From assembly GCA_037954665.1 (NCBI GenBank), contig JBBMOL010000133.1:372001-436000 (forward strand): DNA of 64,000 nucleotides, in the 5' to 3' direction. Within the stretch, counting starts at the first letter, position 1; every line of letters begins with the position of its first letter. The notes below the pieces were generated by a model. That model was not told the DNA's origin. It saw nothing but the letters and a program-made list of their open reading frames with translations, and searched no databases. Below, in pieces: positions 47,862 through 59,899 of the stretch. Source of the DNA: Laguncularia racemosa. Taxonomy: Eukaryota > Streptophyta > Magnoliopsida > Myrtales > Combretaceae. The position numbers were made by a program, and so were the translations under genes.

Positions 47862-48589
47862 TTAGAAAAGATAAGTATTCTTTAATATTATCATGAGTGT
47901 GCGTTTCTAACATGTCATGAGGCGCCAATAACTTATATTAGTACTTTTTAGGCCGAATAGAGCTGACTTAGCATGCCACTTGAATAAAACTTTTGAAGAT
48001 AATAAACTTCTACTAAAAGTTAAATTTATCAAAAGAAATTAAAAAATTTTTAAAAAGGAAACTTTTTTTAAAGAATAAAACTGTATATATACTTCCATCG
48101 GAAGCTGACGAACCGCCTAAGAAGATGATGACCCGGCCGCCTCTATGCAACACCACAACCAACCTAGGCATCATTATTTCGAAATTGGAAAAAAAATAAC
48201 AAAGAATTTCACTTATTGCATAATTAGCACTTTATACATAGTTAATGAGATTAAGCGTTAAACCAAACACACATCGGCACACCAAACCAAACAGAAACAT
48301 AGAGTAGGCGAGTCGAATTGGCTTTTGCAAAATAGAATAAAACAATCTTATATTTTATGATAATTATAATAAAAGAAAAGATATTCGAATCTGATTGATC
48401 CAATCCAAAAATTAATGTTAATACTATTAGGTTATAAAAGTTTTAGCAATTAATCAATCTCACTTTGAACTAAACTAAATAAATCTTAATTATAAGAACT
48501 TTTAAGTATTGTGCCTATAAAGTTCATAGATGCAAGGATTCAATTGCAGTAGTTAGGTATGTGCAACATAAATCTTGTACTTCAAGTAA

Positions 48590-49075
48590 TCTCAAAAGAG
48601 TAATGTAGCAATGACATATAGAGATGACTTGTGGAGACTAGTGAGAAAGGAGAAATAAGTGGTCTCAAAAAGTTTGAACGCATAAGTCATAGGTAGAGGA
48701 GCTACAAAATATTGATCCTTTTATTCTTGATGAGAGATAGTATGTTCTTCGTTATGAGTCTTGTTTGATCCTTCATGATGGCATTCTGATAACATTACAA
48801 TATTTTTCTTATTTCCAAATATTGTTGAATTCTTAAGTCTAGACTTATAAAAAACCTCTCTAAGTATACAAATTTTCCTAAAATAGGTTGAGAGAGGACA
48901 GACTAGTCCAACGATCCCTCCTTTAAGCCTTACATATCAAATCTTTCTAAATCAACCCAAGCATATGGACTTGACACAATAAGTCCTTTCATTTTAATCT
49001 ATAGAATCAAGCCCAAGTTATTACTAGATTTAAGCCCAAAACTCAATTTTAGTCTAGAGTTTAGTTTGACACTTA
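48590..49075 (+). repeat. Dispersed repeat B, related to 19828-20981
   Basis: Diverged, same-orientation relative of the possible solo LTR at 19828-20981. Shared phrases in order: gagaaata, gtttgaacg, gtagaggagct, tatgttcttc, aagcctta, caaatct, and aagcccaa. No boundaries or target duplication could be placed. Confidence 0.4.
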
Positions 49076-49624
49076 TTAAATGCTCTTAAAATGATCATTA
49101 TTATTTTCATTAATAAGAATTGAATAGTTATTCTAGGGGTTAGTTCAATTAGATGAAATAATAATTTTATTTACATATTTATTAGAAGATTTTGTACAGC
49201 TTTTAGATTGGATTTTTGGAAAATGTATTAGTTGTTAATTCCTAAGATTTAATAAAGTTAGAAAGTGTTCACTTTTACCATAAGTCGTATTATTTAATTT
49301 ACCGTTGTAACGTCCTACAAATAATTAAAAGTGCCGAAGTTTATCCTCATCTATGGAGAGAACCTATTAATGATGACATATGGTGGTGTGGCATATGGTG
49401 TACAGAGTGGGACGCTTAGTGACGTTGATTGATGCCTTATCTAATTTATATGGACTTGATAATTAACTAAAAACAAATGAGTTGTCATTGTTGACACAAC
49501 TTTTTCATTTCAAGTAGGTAATGATTGATATTTTAAATGGATAATCATCGTAGCATATTCCAAATTGATCTGGACTTCCCTGTCTCACAGATAAATATCT
49601 CTCTAACATTCAAATTTATAGATT

Positions 49625-50059
49625 AAGAGTGTAAATAAATCAAATTATTTATAAATTATTTAAGTTTGATTTGATATTTATTTAAAATTCATTTGAGAAT
49701 AATCGAATCAAGCTCGAACTCAAGTTCGAGTAGTTAATCAACTCAAATTTAAGTTTTATAATATTTAATTTGATTAACTTGTGAGCCTAATGAGCTCAAA
49801 CTAAATATAGATATTGATTAAATTCAAGTCAAAGTTTATATATTAATATTATTATAATTAAAAGAAAAAAAATATTTTTAGATAAATCAATTGAAGCAAG
49901 CTTAATTGAATCAATTTTAAGTTTTGAAATTCAAATAGAATTTGAGTTCAAACTCAAAATTTTAGGCTCAATCAAATTCAAGTCCAACACAAGCTTTGAA
50001 GTTAACCTTAAGCTCGAGCTCAATACTGTACTGTCTCAACTCAAGTCATTTACACCCTT
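49625..50059. mobile_element. hAT-like MITE (GGGTGTAAAT ends)
   Basis: A 435-bp AT-rich segment with inverted ends AAGAGTGTAAATAAAT on the left and AAGGGTGTAAATGACTTG on the right, read on the other strand. Such GGGTGTAAAT-type ends, with internal 'aagctcgaactcaagttcgag'-type inverted words (near 49710 and 50010), characterise a common group of plant MITEs. A clean 8-bp target duplication is not visible. Confidence 0.6.
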
Positions 50060-52575
50060 ATTACCAATAATAAATGATAAGTTTCTATAAACTAAAAACT
50101 AAAAAAGTAATTTATGTTTGAAATTTCCTAGCACTCATTTGGTATTTTATATTCAATGAATTAGAATCTTAGGAAATTTAACGATAAATATATGTTTTCA
50201 AGGAAAAAGAAGAGTCACTAATTTATTTGGTCATATTATGGTAATACATATAGTATGGATGAAGATAAATAAGATATAAGTATATTGGTATGATTTTTTT
50301 TTTTTTTTGGAAACTCAATTCATGTTTCTTCTAGTTTTAATCTTTTGTAATTGATAAAGGAAAAATAAATGATTGACAAAACATTCCCTAAACCAAATTT
50401 CTAGTAAAAAAGAGAAAGTTAGATGAGCAATCCAAGACTTCATCTTTTAAGCCCAATTCAGCTTGATTAGGCCCAAAACGATTAGCTCAACACATTGTTC
50501 AAATAGAGACAAGTAAGTCAAAAGAGTCCCAAAACTATCCCATTCTTCTTCACAAATCTCAAAGATAGAGGAAATCTCATGCTTCAATTACAACCTTCCT
50601 TATTCAACTCACCAACTCTTTTGTAAATGTCATGTTAGGCCTTTAAGTAAAAAATTCATATTTTTGCTATTTTAAAGCTTTTTTGTTATGTAATTTTGCA
50701 TCCAACTAATTTGAGCATTAAAGTGATTATATCGAAATCAACCTATAACTCTCTCTTTTTTATTTAATGTAAATCACACGTACACAAGACAGGATCAAAT
50801 AACAATATAAGCGAAATTGGGGACAAATATAAGGTACATAAAGACCATTTTCTAGGGGGTCTAATGGTTTTATATTTTTAGGCTGAGGACATGGGGAATC
50901 CTACTAACACGTAATCCAATGTGCAGAGATGGCTTTGAATGGGGGACTGTTAAGAGAAAAATGTTATATATAATATTTAGTGGTATATGAATTCGAATAA
51001 ATTTAACAATTTATCTATTATGTTATTTTAACTGTCATAGATAGTAATCAGGATTTTTATATGTATATAATTTTTGTTATTTTTGCACAACACATCACAA
51101 TTCACGTGACGGACAACGGAAGAGTTGATGGAAAACAGATAGATACTACGTGGTATTTTGGCCAACTTGATCCTATGTTGTTTGACGGCCGAAATGGCGC
51201 CGCGCCGAGTCACAGAAGGAAATCTAAATTTATACGAGGAATTGACACACCAACAACCGTCACAGTTGTCTGATCCAATCGAGTAACCCCTACGACTTGA
51301 ACCGTCGAACTGAAAACGTGTAGTTTCCCATTCCAGCCCAACACGATATCAATCATGGTGCTGACTGGTTCCATCAACATTATCCATCGCATTATTAACG
51401 TGAAAACCGTGCACCCACTTAGTAGTTTTTGCAATTTCCATGGACTTTCTCGGAAACAGGGATGTGGAAGATTGGATACGAAAAAAGGTTTGAACCGACT
51501 CGAATTTATCTCATTTTATGGATTAATCTATCTATTATCTCATAAGCATGATGTAACATCTCTTAAAATGGTGATGACCATCTTTTAAATATGTGGAAAC
51601 ATTATACTCTTAAGATCGGCTAACTTCTCTCTATTTTGGAGAAAATGAATAGAAGTTGAATCAAAATTAATTTTTAAATACAAGGTTAGAAAGATAAAAT
51701 AAGAGATATTGTATTATCATATATATTTCATTCAATTCCATTTTCATTCTTTTCCTTTTGTTTTGTAAACCAAACAAATATGAGAAAAAATAAATTTTAT
51801 TTTATTTTCTTCCACTCATTTCGCCTATAAGAACAAACAAAAGATAAAAACATTACTTTATTATTATTATTATTATTATATACCGATTTCCACTTCCTTC
51901 CACTCTTTTTGAGATTGCAAAGCATCAATTGCGACATACGTATGATAGGAGTGAGGAGTGAAGCACATGCTGAGCATCAGGTCTCAGACCTATTAGGATT
52001 TTGATTTGGACTTTAAAAGATGTCGACAAATGTCTGTATCTAACATCGTGCATTTTTGTCGAGGCATATTCGCATAAGTTATATGAAGGTTTCAATTATT
52101 ACTACTGGTAGGGTATCTAAGGAGGCATCTAGGCATCTGGAATCTACGTGGTACTATCTTATGCGTAATTGAGAAGCGTGCATTTGCTTGTTTCAAATTT
52201 ACTCATGCAGTATGCAGTACCTCAATTTCAAACTTTAATGGAGTCTGCAATTATATATCTTAAGAGGATGGTGCATGCTTTCTCGAGTCAGAGTCTCATT
52301 CAATTCAATAGGCTCAATATGTTTTTACACTGTTTGGTTTAACTGAAAATTTATAATTGATCAATAAAAAAAATTAAATCATTTTTTATATAATATTTTT
52401 TCAAGTGAAAAACTCATAGGATCGAATCACTCCACTTAACTTGAATCAGCATCCAAACCCTATCCACAACCTTCACTCAGGTTAATGTAATAACCCTAAC
52501 CTTAACCCGATCGATAACTTCTAGATCGGATAAAACTTTTCCTTTTCTTTCTCTCTCCTCACAAAAAAACAGCTA
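50060..52575. other. AT-rich spacer, no gene seen
   Basis: No domain-bearing frame. A mixed-composition stretch at about 51100-51470 holds overlapping plus and minus frames with no family match. A (TTA)n microsatellite lies at 51858-51880. Directly left of the CRM-like element, 52440-52575 reads like a 5' flank (taaccctaacc and CT-rich), but no gene follows. Confidence 0.4.
51858..51880. repeat. (TTA)n microsatellite
   Basis: About seven to eight consecutive TTA/ATT trinucleotides. Confidence 0.95.
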
Positions 52576-52580
52576 AGATA
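52576..52580. repeat. Target-site duplication, left copy (AGATA)
   Basis: AGATA directly precedes the left LTR and recurs at 58399-58403 directly after the right LTR. A perfect 5-bp duplication defines the insertion of the whole element. Confidence 0.93.
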
Positions 52581-53204
52581 TGACGCAGCGAGGAAAGTAT
52601 AACGAAACGAATCCGAATATGGATTGGTTTCTCAACAACAAAGAAGGATTCTTTAATGCAAACTCTGGTTGCGCATAACCGATAAAAGAGATAATTATCT
52701 CTCGAGTGTATTCAAAATGATTTTAAAACGTAACCCTAACATGTCTGACAAAAGAATATATATACTTCCCCGTAAAATATCTAAAAGGGGAAAACCTAAG
52801 CATACACGTGGAAATAAATAATAATATACACGTCTATAACCTATCGCATACATGGCCGTGCCTCTAGGCCGTGTATGTTTCTAAGCATGTGGCGAGTACA
52901 GTACACGGTCGCATATACGGTCGTACCTCTAGGTCGTGTATGTTTCTGGGCATGTAACGGCGCAGTACATGGTCGTGCCTCTAGGCCGTGTATGTTTCTA
53001 GGCATGTAGCGAGCGTAGTACACGGTCTCATACACGGCCGTGCCTTTAGGCCATGTAAGATTCTGTGAGAATTCTACTGGAACACACGACCGTGTCGCTG
53101 GTCGTGCCTATACCCGTGTAAGTTATACACGGCCCGTATAAGATTATACACGGCTGTGCCCTTAGGCCGTGTAAACTTCTGTGTTCTCCACGATGTCCGC
53201 ATCA
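52581..53204 (-). repeat. 3' LTR of the CRM-like element
   Basis: 624 bp; in element orientation it starts TGATGCGGACATCG and ends CGCTGCGTCA, so TG...CA. It contains five cacggccgtg-type hairpins between about 52846 and 53175, and a tatata-type AT stretch near 52755. The last 43 nt of gag-pol, including its stop at 53162-53164, lie in this LTR. Confidence 0.95.
52846..53175. repeat. Hairpin repeat array in the 3' LTR
   Basis: Five units of roughly 55-100 bp, each with inverted arms of the type catacacggcc and ggccgtgtatg around a gtgcctcta loop (near 52846, 52911, 52966, 53030, 53145). Between them runs a spacer such as 'tttctgggcatgtagcgagcgcagtacacggtc'-like text, cut here into variants. 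Several arms have C-to-T or G-to-A changes (catacatggcc, catatacggtc). Confidence 0.88.
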
Positions 53205-56200
53205 TTCTCTCCCACCAAGAGAGAACTCGACCCCGAGTTTGCTTCTGGATAAAGGGGTTCGTCATCCTCGTAAAATGGAGATAAATCCGCCACGTTGAAG
53301 GTCTTGGAGATTTGCATGCTTTCCGGGAGGCCAACCACATAGGCGTTGTCATTGATCTTGGCCACTATTTTGTAAGGCCCATACTTCTTCGGTTGCCACT
53401 TGCTATATGTACCCACGGGGAAACGTTCTTTCCTTAAGAACACCATCACGGGGTCTCCCACCTCGAACAACTTCTTCTTCTTATGCCTATCAGCTGCTTT
53501 CTTATAGCGCTCATTCACTTTCTCAATTTGTTCTTTGATCTCCGACGCCAGGTGCTTTGCTGCTATGTTGGTCTCCACACCTTTGGGTAGGGAAACTAGG
53601 TCCAGAGCGTGAGAATGTGCCTTGGTATAAACCACTAAGAAAGGTGATTTACCGGTAGTTCTGTGGATCGAGTTGTTGTAGGCGAACTCTGCTTGAGACA
53701 ATGCCAGGTCCCATTGCTTGGGCTTCTCTCCATAGATACTTCTTATCAGATTGCCAAGGGTCTTGATCGTCACTTCGGTTTGTCCATCGGTTTGTGGGTG
53801 GGCTGTGCTGCTGAAGTTGAGGGACGAGTTGAACATATACCAAAGCGTTCTCCAGAAGTGGCTAAGGAATCGGGTATCCCTATCAGAAGTGATGGACTTG
53901 GGAACCCCATGTAATCGGACCACCTCCTTAAAGAATAATCTGGCTACGTTCTGGGCATCTGCCGTCTTCTTACATGAGATGAAGTTAGTCATCTTGGAAA
54001 ACCTGTCCACAACTACAAAAACAGTGTCAGCACCTCGTTGGGTATGAGGCAAACCTAAGACGAAGTCCATGGATAGGTCTTCCCAAATATTCTCAGGTAC
54101 AGGTAAGGGAGTATATAGTCCCGTATTCTGAGAGTGACCCTTTGATGTTTGACAGATGTAGCAGCGTTGCACTATCCAACTGACATCCCTGCGCAACTGG
54201 GGCCAATAGTATCTTGCAGCCACTGCTGCTAGTGTTTTGTCCCGCCCCAAATGGTCGGCTAATCCCCCTCCATGGAGATCTCGGATCACCTTCTCTCTCA
54301 AGGAGGATGCAGGAATACATAGTTGGTTTTCCCTCATCAAATAACCCTCCAGGATATAATAACTGTCATTAGGTTCCTTATTAGTGCACTTTCTCCAAGT
54401 AGCTCCAAAATCCTCATCCGTTTCATACAGCTCCTTCAACTGTTCAAACCCCACTATCTCAGCTCTCAAAGTCACTAGTAGATCCGCCCTTCGGCTTAGC
54501 GCGTTGGCCACCTTGTTCTGAACCCCAGATTTATGCATCAGACGAAACGGAAACTTCTGCAAGAATTGTATCCATCTGGCGTGCATGTCTTTGCATATGC
54601 GGGTTTGATTGCTCAGATGTTTCAAGGCAACACAATCAGAATATAGTACAAATTCCTTGCCCACCAAATAATGCTCCCACATTCTCAAGGCTCTAACCAC
54701 AGAGTAAAACTCCTTGTCGTATGTGGACCACTTCCTCCTAGCCTCGCAGAGTTTCTCACTATAGAACGCGATAGGCCTCTTCTCTTGAGAGAGTACTGCA
54801 CCAATACCCACACCACTAGTATCACAGTCAACTTCGAATAATTTGTCGAAGTCCGGTAAGGCCAGCACTGGTGCTCTACATAGTCGCTCTTTAAGCACTG
54901 TGAATCCCGACTCAGCTTCCTCGTCCCAGTGAAACTGCCCTTTCTTTAAGCATTTGGTTAAGGGAGCCGCTACCGTGCTAAAGTGTCGTATAAAATGCCT
55001 GTAGAATCCCGCTAACCCCAGGAAACTCCTCAGCTCGGTGATGGTCTTGGGTGTGGGCCAATCCCTAATGGCCCGTACCTTATCCTCATCCACTGTGATT
55101 CCTTCCCCACTCACTATGAATCCTAAGAACAATAGCCTTGGTGACAGGAACACACATTTCTTGAGATTAGCATAAAATTTGTTCCCTTTCAATACCATCA
55201 AGACATCATTCAAATGCACCAGATGTTCCTCCCGAGTCTTGCTATATACTAAGATGTCATCAAAATATACAACAACAAATCGACCTATGAAAGGTTTAAG
55301 TACCTGATTCATCACGCGCATGAAGGTACTCGGTGCATTGCTGAGTCCGAATGGCATGACCATCCATTCGTACAACCCCTTTTTCGTTTTGAAGGCAGTC
55401 TTCCACTCATCCCCAGGCCTGACCCGAATTTGATGGTACCCGCTTCGAAGGTCTATCTTGGAAAATACCACTGCACCATTCAGCCGATCCAACATGTCCT
55501 CAATGCGAGGTATTGGGAATTTATACCCAATTGTGATTTTGTTGATCGCTCGGCTATCCACGCACATCCTCCAACTCCCATCCTTCTTAGGCGTTAGTAA
55601 GGCTGGTACGACACAAGGACTCAAGCTATCTCGAATGAATCCTTTGTCGAGTAAGTCCTGGACCTTCTCCTGCAAGATTTTCGTTTCCTTGGGACTCATC
55701 CGGTAGTGAGGGAGGTTAGGAAGACTAGCTCCAGGCACCAAGTCGATGTGATGCTGAATGTCTCGCAATGGAGGTAACCCCTCCGGTAAGTCTTCAAGAA
55801 CTACTTCTCTGAATTCCTCTAGTAATTCCTTCACTTCTTCCAGGATCTCTACGTTAATCATGTCCTCTCCTGCATTTTTCACTACTAAGGCATGCATCAA
55901 GCGGGACTCCTTGATGTCTTCAGTCATCTCTCTTTCCGATTGGGTGATCGTAAGAAAAGATTTCCCTTCCACCTTCTGGATTTTGGGTCGTTTATCCGAT
56001 AGTGGTAATAGTGTATACTTCACCCCCTCCTTCTCCAACCTATACTTGTTCTCCTTCCCAGCATGTTGGGCATCTACATCAAATTGCCAAGGCCGCCCGA
56101 ACAATAAGTGACAAGCGTCCATATCGACGATGTCGCAGTACACTTCATCTCGATATTTGCCAATTGAGAAAGGAACTCTACACCTCTCTTTCACCTCTAT

Positions 56201-57757
56201 TGGCTCTGCCGCCTTGATCCATCCGATGGTGTACGGACTCGGATGTTTCTCTGTAGGTAATTGGAGCTTCTTCACAACCTCCTTCTCGATGATGTTCTCA
56301 CAGCTCCCACTGTCGATAATCAAGTCAAACACTCTCCTACCAATCGTGCACCTAGTGCGAAACAATTGGTGTCGTTGTAAACTATCCTCTTGCTTCGGTG
56401 CTAGCATCATCCTTCTAATTACGTAATTAGGTTCCACCACTTCGTTAACCTCCTCATAGTACTCTTCATCATCGTCTGGCTCACAACACACTTCTTCATC
56501 CTCTTCCCTCTTGACAATGTTTACAGTACGTCGATTTGGGCACTCATTTAATCGATGTCCCGGCTGATTACATCTATAACACTTTCCCAATATCGGCCTG
56601 GCATATGGATTGTTTTGCTTTGGGGTGTCTCTATTCTCCACCGGTCTCTTCCCTTCCGCCTTGTCTTCTTTCTTGTCCATACTCCCCGTTGGTTTCTCAA
56701 CCACTCCTCTAGGTCTCTCACCAGCCGCCCTACTACTATTACCAGGACTTTCGTAAGCGTAATTCCTTTTACTTCCTCCAAACCTTACACTCTGTTGTTG
56801 TATCATCATTTCCACCCGGAGAGCCAAGTTCTTGGCTTCATTCACGGTTCGGAACACCGTCACCCCTATTTTATCTCTTATCTGAGGCTTTAACCCGTCT
56901 ACAAACCGTGCCACCTGTTGACCCTCAGTCTCTCTTAAATCATTTCTCTCCGCTAGCCTCATAAACTCCGCGGTGTATTCATGCACCGTCTTCTGCCCTT
57001 GTCAGCACCGTTGATACTGTTGGAAGAGAATTTGCTCGTAATCGGGTGGCAAGAAATCCCGCTACAGCAGATTTCTCATACGGTACCATGACCTAATAGG
57101 TTGCCGCCCTTCCCTTTGCCTACGGTGCTGCAATCGATCCCACCATGCAGACGACCCTCCTTTCAATCTACAAGCAACCATTCTCACCCTTCTATCCTCA
57201 AGAACTTCCATATAGTCAAAGAACCTATCGACCTCCGCCACATCTAAAAACTCTTCTATATTCAAATTACCATTAAAAGAAGGGATGTCTACCTTAAGAC
57301 GGAAGTCTCCGCCTTCAGCATGGTCGAACCCTTGGTGATTGCGTCGATATCCACCACCATATGCTGGTTCATTCCGGTCATCAATTCCACGAAATCTTCT
57401 GCCACCAACAACACCACCCCTTCGCGGTGGTTGTTCCCTCCTCTGCAAAATTCCATCCTCTTCCTCAGAAGAGCTTCCGTCAATTCTCCGGTTCCATTGG
57501 TTTCCGGTAACAAAGTCATTGATAAGGCCGCCGCGAGCAACTGCTACCCCCGGTCGATTCCCAACAACACCCCTGTGACCGTTGTGGTCCATCACCATGG
57601 CGTCGAACCGCGCCACCAGATCTTCTAGGCATTGTTCTACATGCCCAAGCCTGGCTTCAACCACTGCCCTCGGAGCCCATTGATTGACTCCTTGGACTTC
57701 CGCATCTCGATCAAGGTCGAGAACACGACCGCCATCAACACCACCGTTAGTCGACAT
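53162..57757 (-). pseudogene. Ty3/gypsy gag-pol, single frame with two premature stops
   Basis: One reading frame of about 1531 codons runs from ATG 57757 to the stop at 53162, interrupted only by TAG (57062-57064) and TGA (57002-57004), 60 nt apart, in the gag region. The long open part starts at 56986 (1274 codons). Numbered within that part: gag end 1-70, zinc knuckle CYRCNQPGHRLNEC (136-149), aspartic protease DSG (225-227, in LIIDSGSCENII), reverse transcriptase with YFDDILVYS (about 570), RNase H (FEVDCDTSGVGIGAVLSQ, about 715), integrase HHCC zinc finger (about 900-935) and DDE residues in MDFVLG (about 973), SDRDTR (about 1032) and DGQTE (about 1070), then a GPYKIV...FNVADLSPF tail. 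The upstream gag frame (57062-57757) holds FDYMEV and SSAWWDRL. Every catalytic motif I checked is present. Full function would require the two stops to be absent, so this copy is classed as a pseudogene. Confidence 0.95.
53205..53216 (-). other. Polypurine tract
   Basis: On the element strand GGTGGGAGAGAA directly precedes the 3' LTR start TGATGCGG. It is the plus-strand priming site, and it lies inside the gag-pol frame. Confidence 0.85.
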
Positions 57758-57776
57758 CTCCGCAGGAAATTGCCTT

Positions 57777-57788
57777 GCTCTGATACCA
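57777..57788 (-). other. Primer binding site (initiator tRNA-Met)
   Basis: On the element strand TGGTATCAGAGC starts two bases after the 5' LTR end. It is complementary to the 3' end of plant initiator methionine tRNA, the usual primer for many gypsy and copia elements. Confidence 0.93.
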
Positions 57789-57790
57789 AC

Positions 57791-58398
57791 TGACGCAGCG
57801 AGGAAAGCGTAACGAAACGAATCCGAATATGGATTGGTTTCTCAACAACAAAGAAGGATTCTTTGATGCAAACTCTGGTTGCGCACAACCGATAAAGGAG
57901 ATAATTATCTCTCGAGTGTATTCAAAATGATTTTAAAACGTAACCCTAACATGTCTGACAAAGGAATATATATACTTCCCCGTAAAATATCTAAAAGGGG
58001 AAAACCTAAGCGTACACGTGGAAATAAATAATAATATACACGTTTATAACCTATCACATACACGGCCGTGCCTCTAGGCTGTGTATGTTTCTGGGCGTGT
58101 GGCGAGCGCAGTACACGGTCACATACACAGCCGTGCCTCTAGGCCGTGTATGTTTCTAGGCATGTAGCGAGCGCAGTACACGGCTGTGCCTCTAGGCCGT
58201 GTATGATTCTGGGCATGTAGCGAGCGCAGTACACGGTCTCATACACGGCCGTACCTTTAGGCCGTGTAAGATTCTGTGAGAATTTTACTTGAACACACGG
58301 TCGTGTCGCTGGTCATGCCTACACAGCCCGTGTAAGATTATACACGGCCGTGCCCTTAGGCCGTGTAAGCTTCTGTGTTCTCCACGATGTCCGCATCA
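57791..58398 (-). repeat. 5' LTR of the CRM-like element
   Basis: 608 bp, TG...CA ends, collinear with 52581-53204 except for small length changes in the hairpin array (hairpins near 58060, 58120, 58176, 58240 and 58340). It carries the transcription signals for the element in theory; a tatatata stretch near 57967 is on the wrong face to call with confidence. Confidence 0.95.
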
Positions 58399-58403
58399 AG
58401 ATA
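58399..58403. repeat. Target-site duplication, right copy (AGATA)
   Basis: Perfect repeat of 52576-52580, directly after the right LTR. Confidence 0.93.
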
Positions 58404-59877
58404 TTGAATGAAGCCCTAGTTTTACTCTCTTTTCTCGTATTTAAGTGTTTAATATAGTAATGACTTTTGAGAACTAATGTATATTTTTATGTTTCTACGG
58501 TGATCACGATGTGCCTAAATATGTAAGGCTATGCATTTTCGAGCAACGCAATGTCCAAGAAGAAAGAAAGGTAAAAGATGAGGCACTAGAGTTTCTGGAG
58601 TTGAAAGATAACTAACCATTATCCACGAACTAGTTCATGAAAACGTAGATACTAATTGAATATCATATTAAAGTATAAATTCTTTTCTCCAACTTAGAGC
58701 ATAAGTGCCTATTTACTCTAAAATTTTGGCCAATAATTGCAAAAACTACATCAAATTCATTAAAATAATATTATGTATAATAGAATTTTTAAAAAGCATG
58801 TATATCACAAGATTGATGATCATGTAAAATGGAATACTTGATTTTTGTGCCTTTGGCTAAGGCGCTCAACTAATAACATTTTTAGGATAATTAATATAAT
58901 GTAGAGGTAATATTTAATTTGGACAATTTTTTCAATCAACAACGACATGGCTGCCAATGCAAAATCACTATTAAGTCCTCATGTTATGGGCGTTTATCAC
59001 ATTTTCAACTTTGTGAGTGCAAGATGTTAGGTTTCAAGCAGTTGATTATAAAATTAAAACAATTCAACCTATCAATTATTTGTAGCTATATTCTTCTGTA
59101 ATGAAGATTTATATGGTAATTGCCGTTGTAAAGGCATTGCATCCTTGAAACTCAAAAAAGATGCTTCAAATCGTTGGATATCCACCTACTTTGTATCTAA
59201 ATGATATTGTAGGGAATAAATGCACCATGATAGTACTTCTCCTTCCAATCTTTGATAATTTAGTGTCAATATTTTTAATTTCATAGAAATTTAGAGACTA
59301 AATTACTAATCAAACTGAAAATTTGGATACTAAATTGCAACCATATTAAGACTTAAAAGTACAAATATTAATTTGTAAAAAATAAAACTTCAATCACTAA
59401 AATTAAAAAAAAATGAAAATACAAGTTATTGTAGTCCATTTATCCCAATATTGTAGATTATTTATGTAATAATCTGATGATAAATGTCCCAGCTAATTAC
59501 TTTACATTCCAACGATGGGGTGTATAGCCACAAAAAAAAATAAAATAAAATAACTCTTGAAGTTTCTTATGATGCCACCAAAACTTGCATTATACAGGCC
59601 GAGTATCAATTCACTTGTTCCTTGTAGAAGCTGCAAACGCAATTGCTACTGTAAAAAATGCTAGAAATGATTCTATCATACCATGAACGTTAATGACTTG
59701 TTAAGAAAAATTACTAGCATATTGTAGAAAAACTCCTTATAACCACTTAATTTTGTAATTTTTATTTAAAGATCAATGATTTGCAAGAATAGCTTAGTTT
59801 GTCAAATGAACTTATGTCCACAGCCACGATGCTCACTTGATTTCCGTATAACACAGATTTTTGAGGTCACGCATCTC

Positions 59878-59899
59878 ATATATATATATATATATATAT
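59878..59899. repeat. (TA)n microsatellite
   Basis: Eleven consecutive AT/TA dinucleotides. Confidence 0.95.

Larger units (their letters stand above)
52581..58398 (-). mobile_element. Nearly intact Ty3/gypsy retrotransposon, probable CRM lineage
   Basis: Complete 5818-bp element on the minus strand. 5' LTR is 57791-58398 and 3' LTR 52581-53204, flanked by the 5-bp duplication AGATA. A primer binding site complementary to initiator tRNA-Met (57777-57788) and a polypurine tract (53205-53216) are present. Domain order gag-protease-RT-RNase H-integrase is gypsy type. Two features point to the CRM (centromeric retrotransposon) lineage: the integrase tail around TFNVADLSPFYEDDEPLYPE without a classical chromodomain, and a reading frame that continues through the PPT into the 3' LTR. 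The two LTRs differ at roughly ten of the first ~280 aligned bases by my count, all transitions, suggesting a fairly recent insertion. CRM assignment is from memory of the lineage and needs a tree. Confidence 0.93.

Noticed and set aside
53649..54320. Several plus and minus frames inside the gypsy pol region
   Set aside because: Alternative-frame shadows of the integrase domain.
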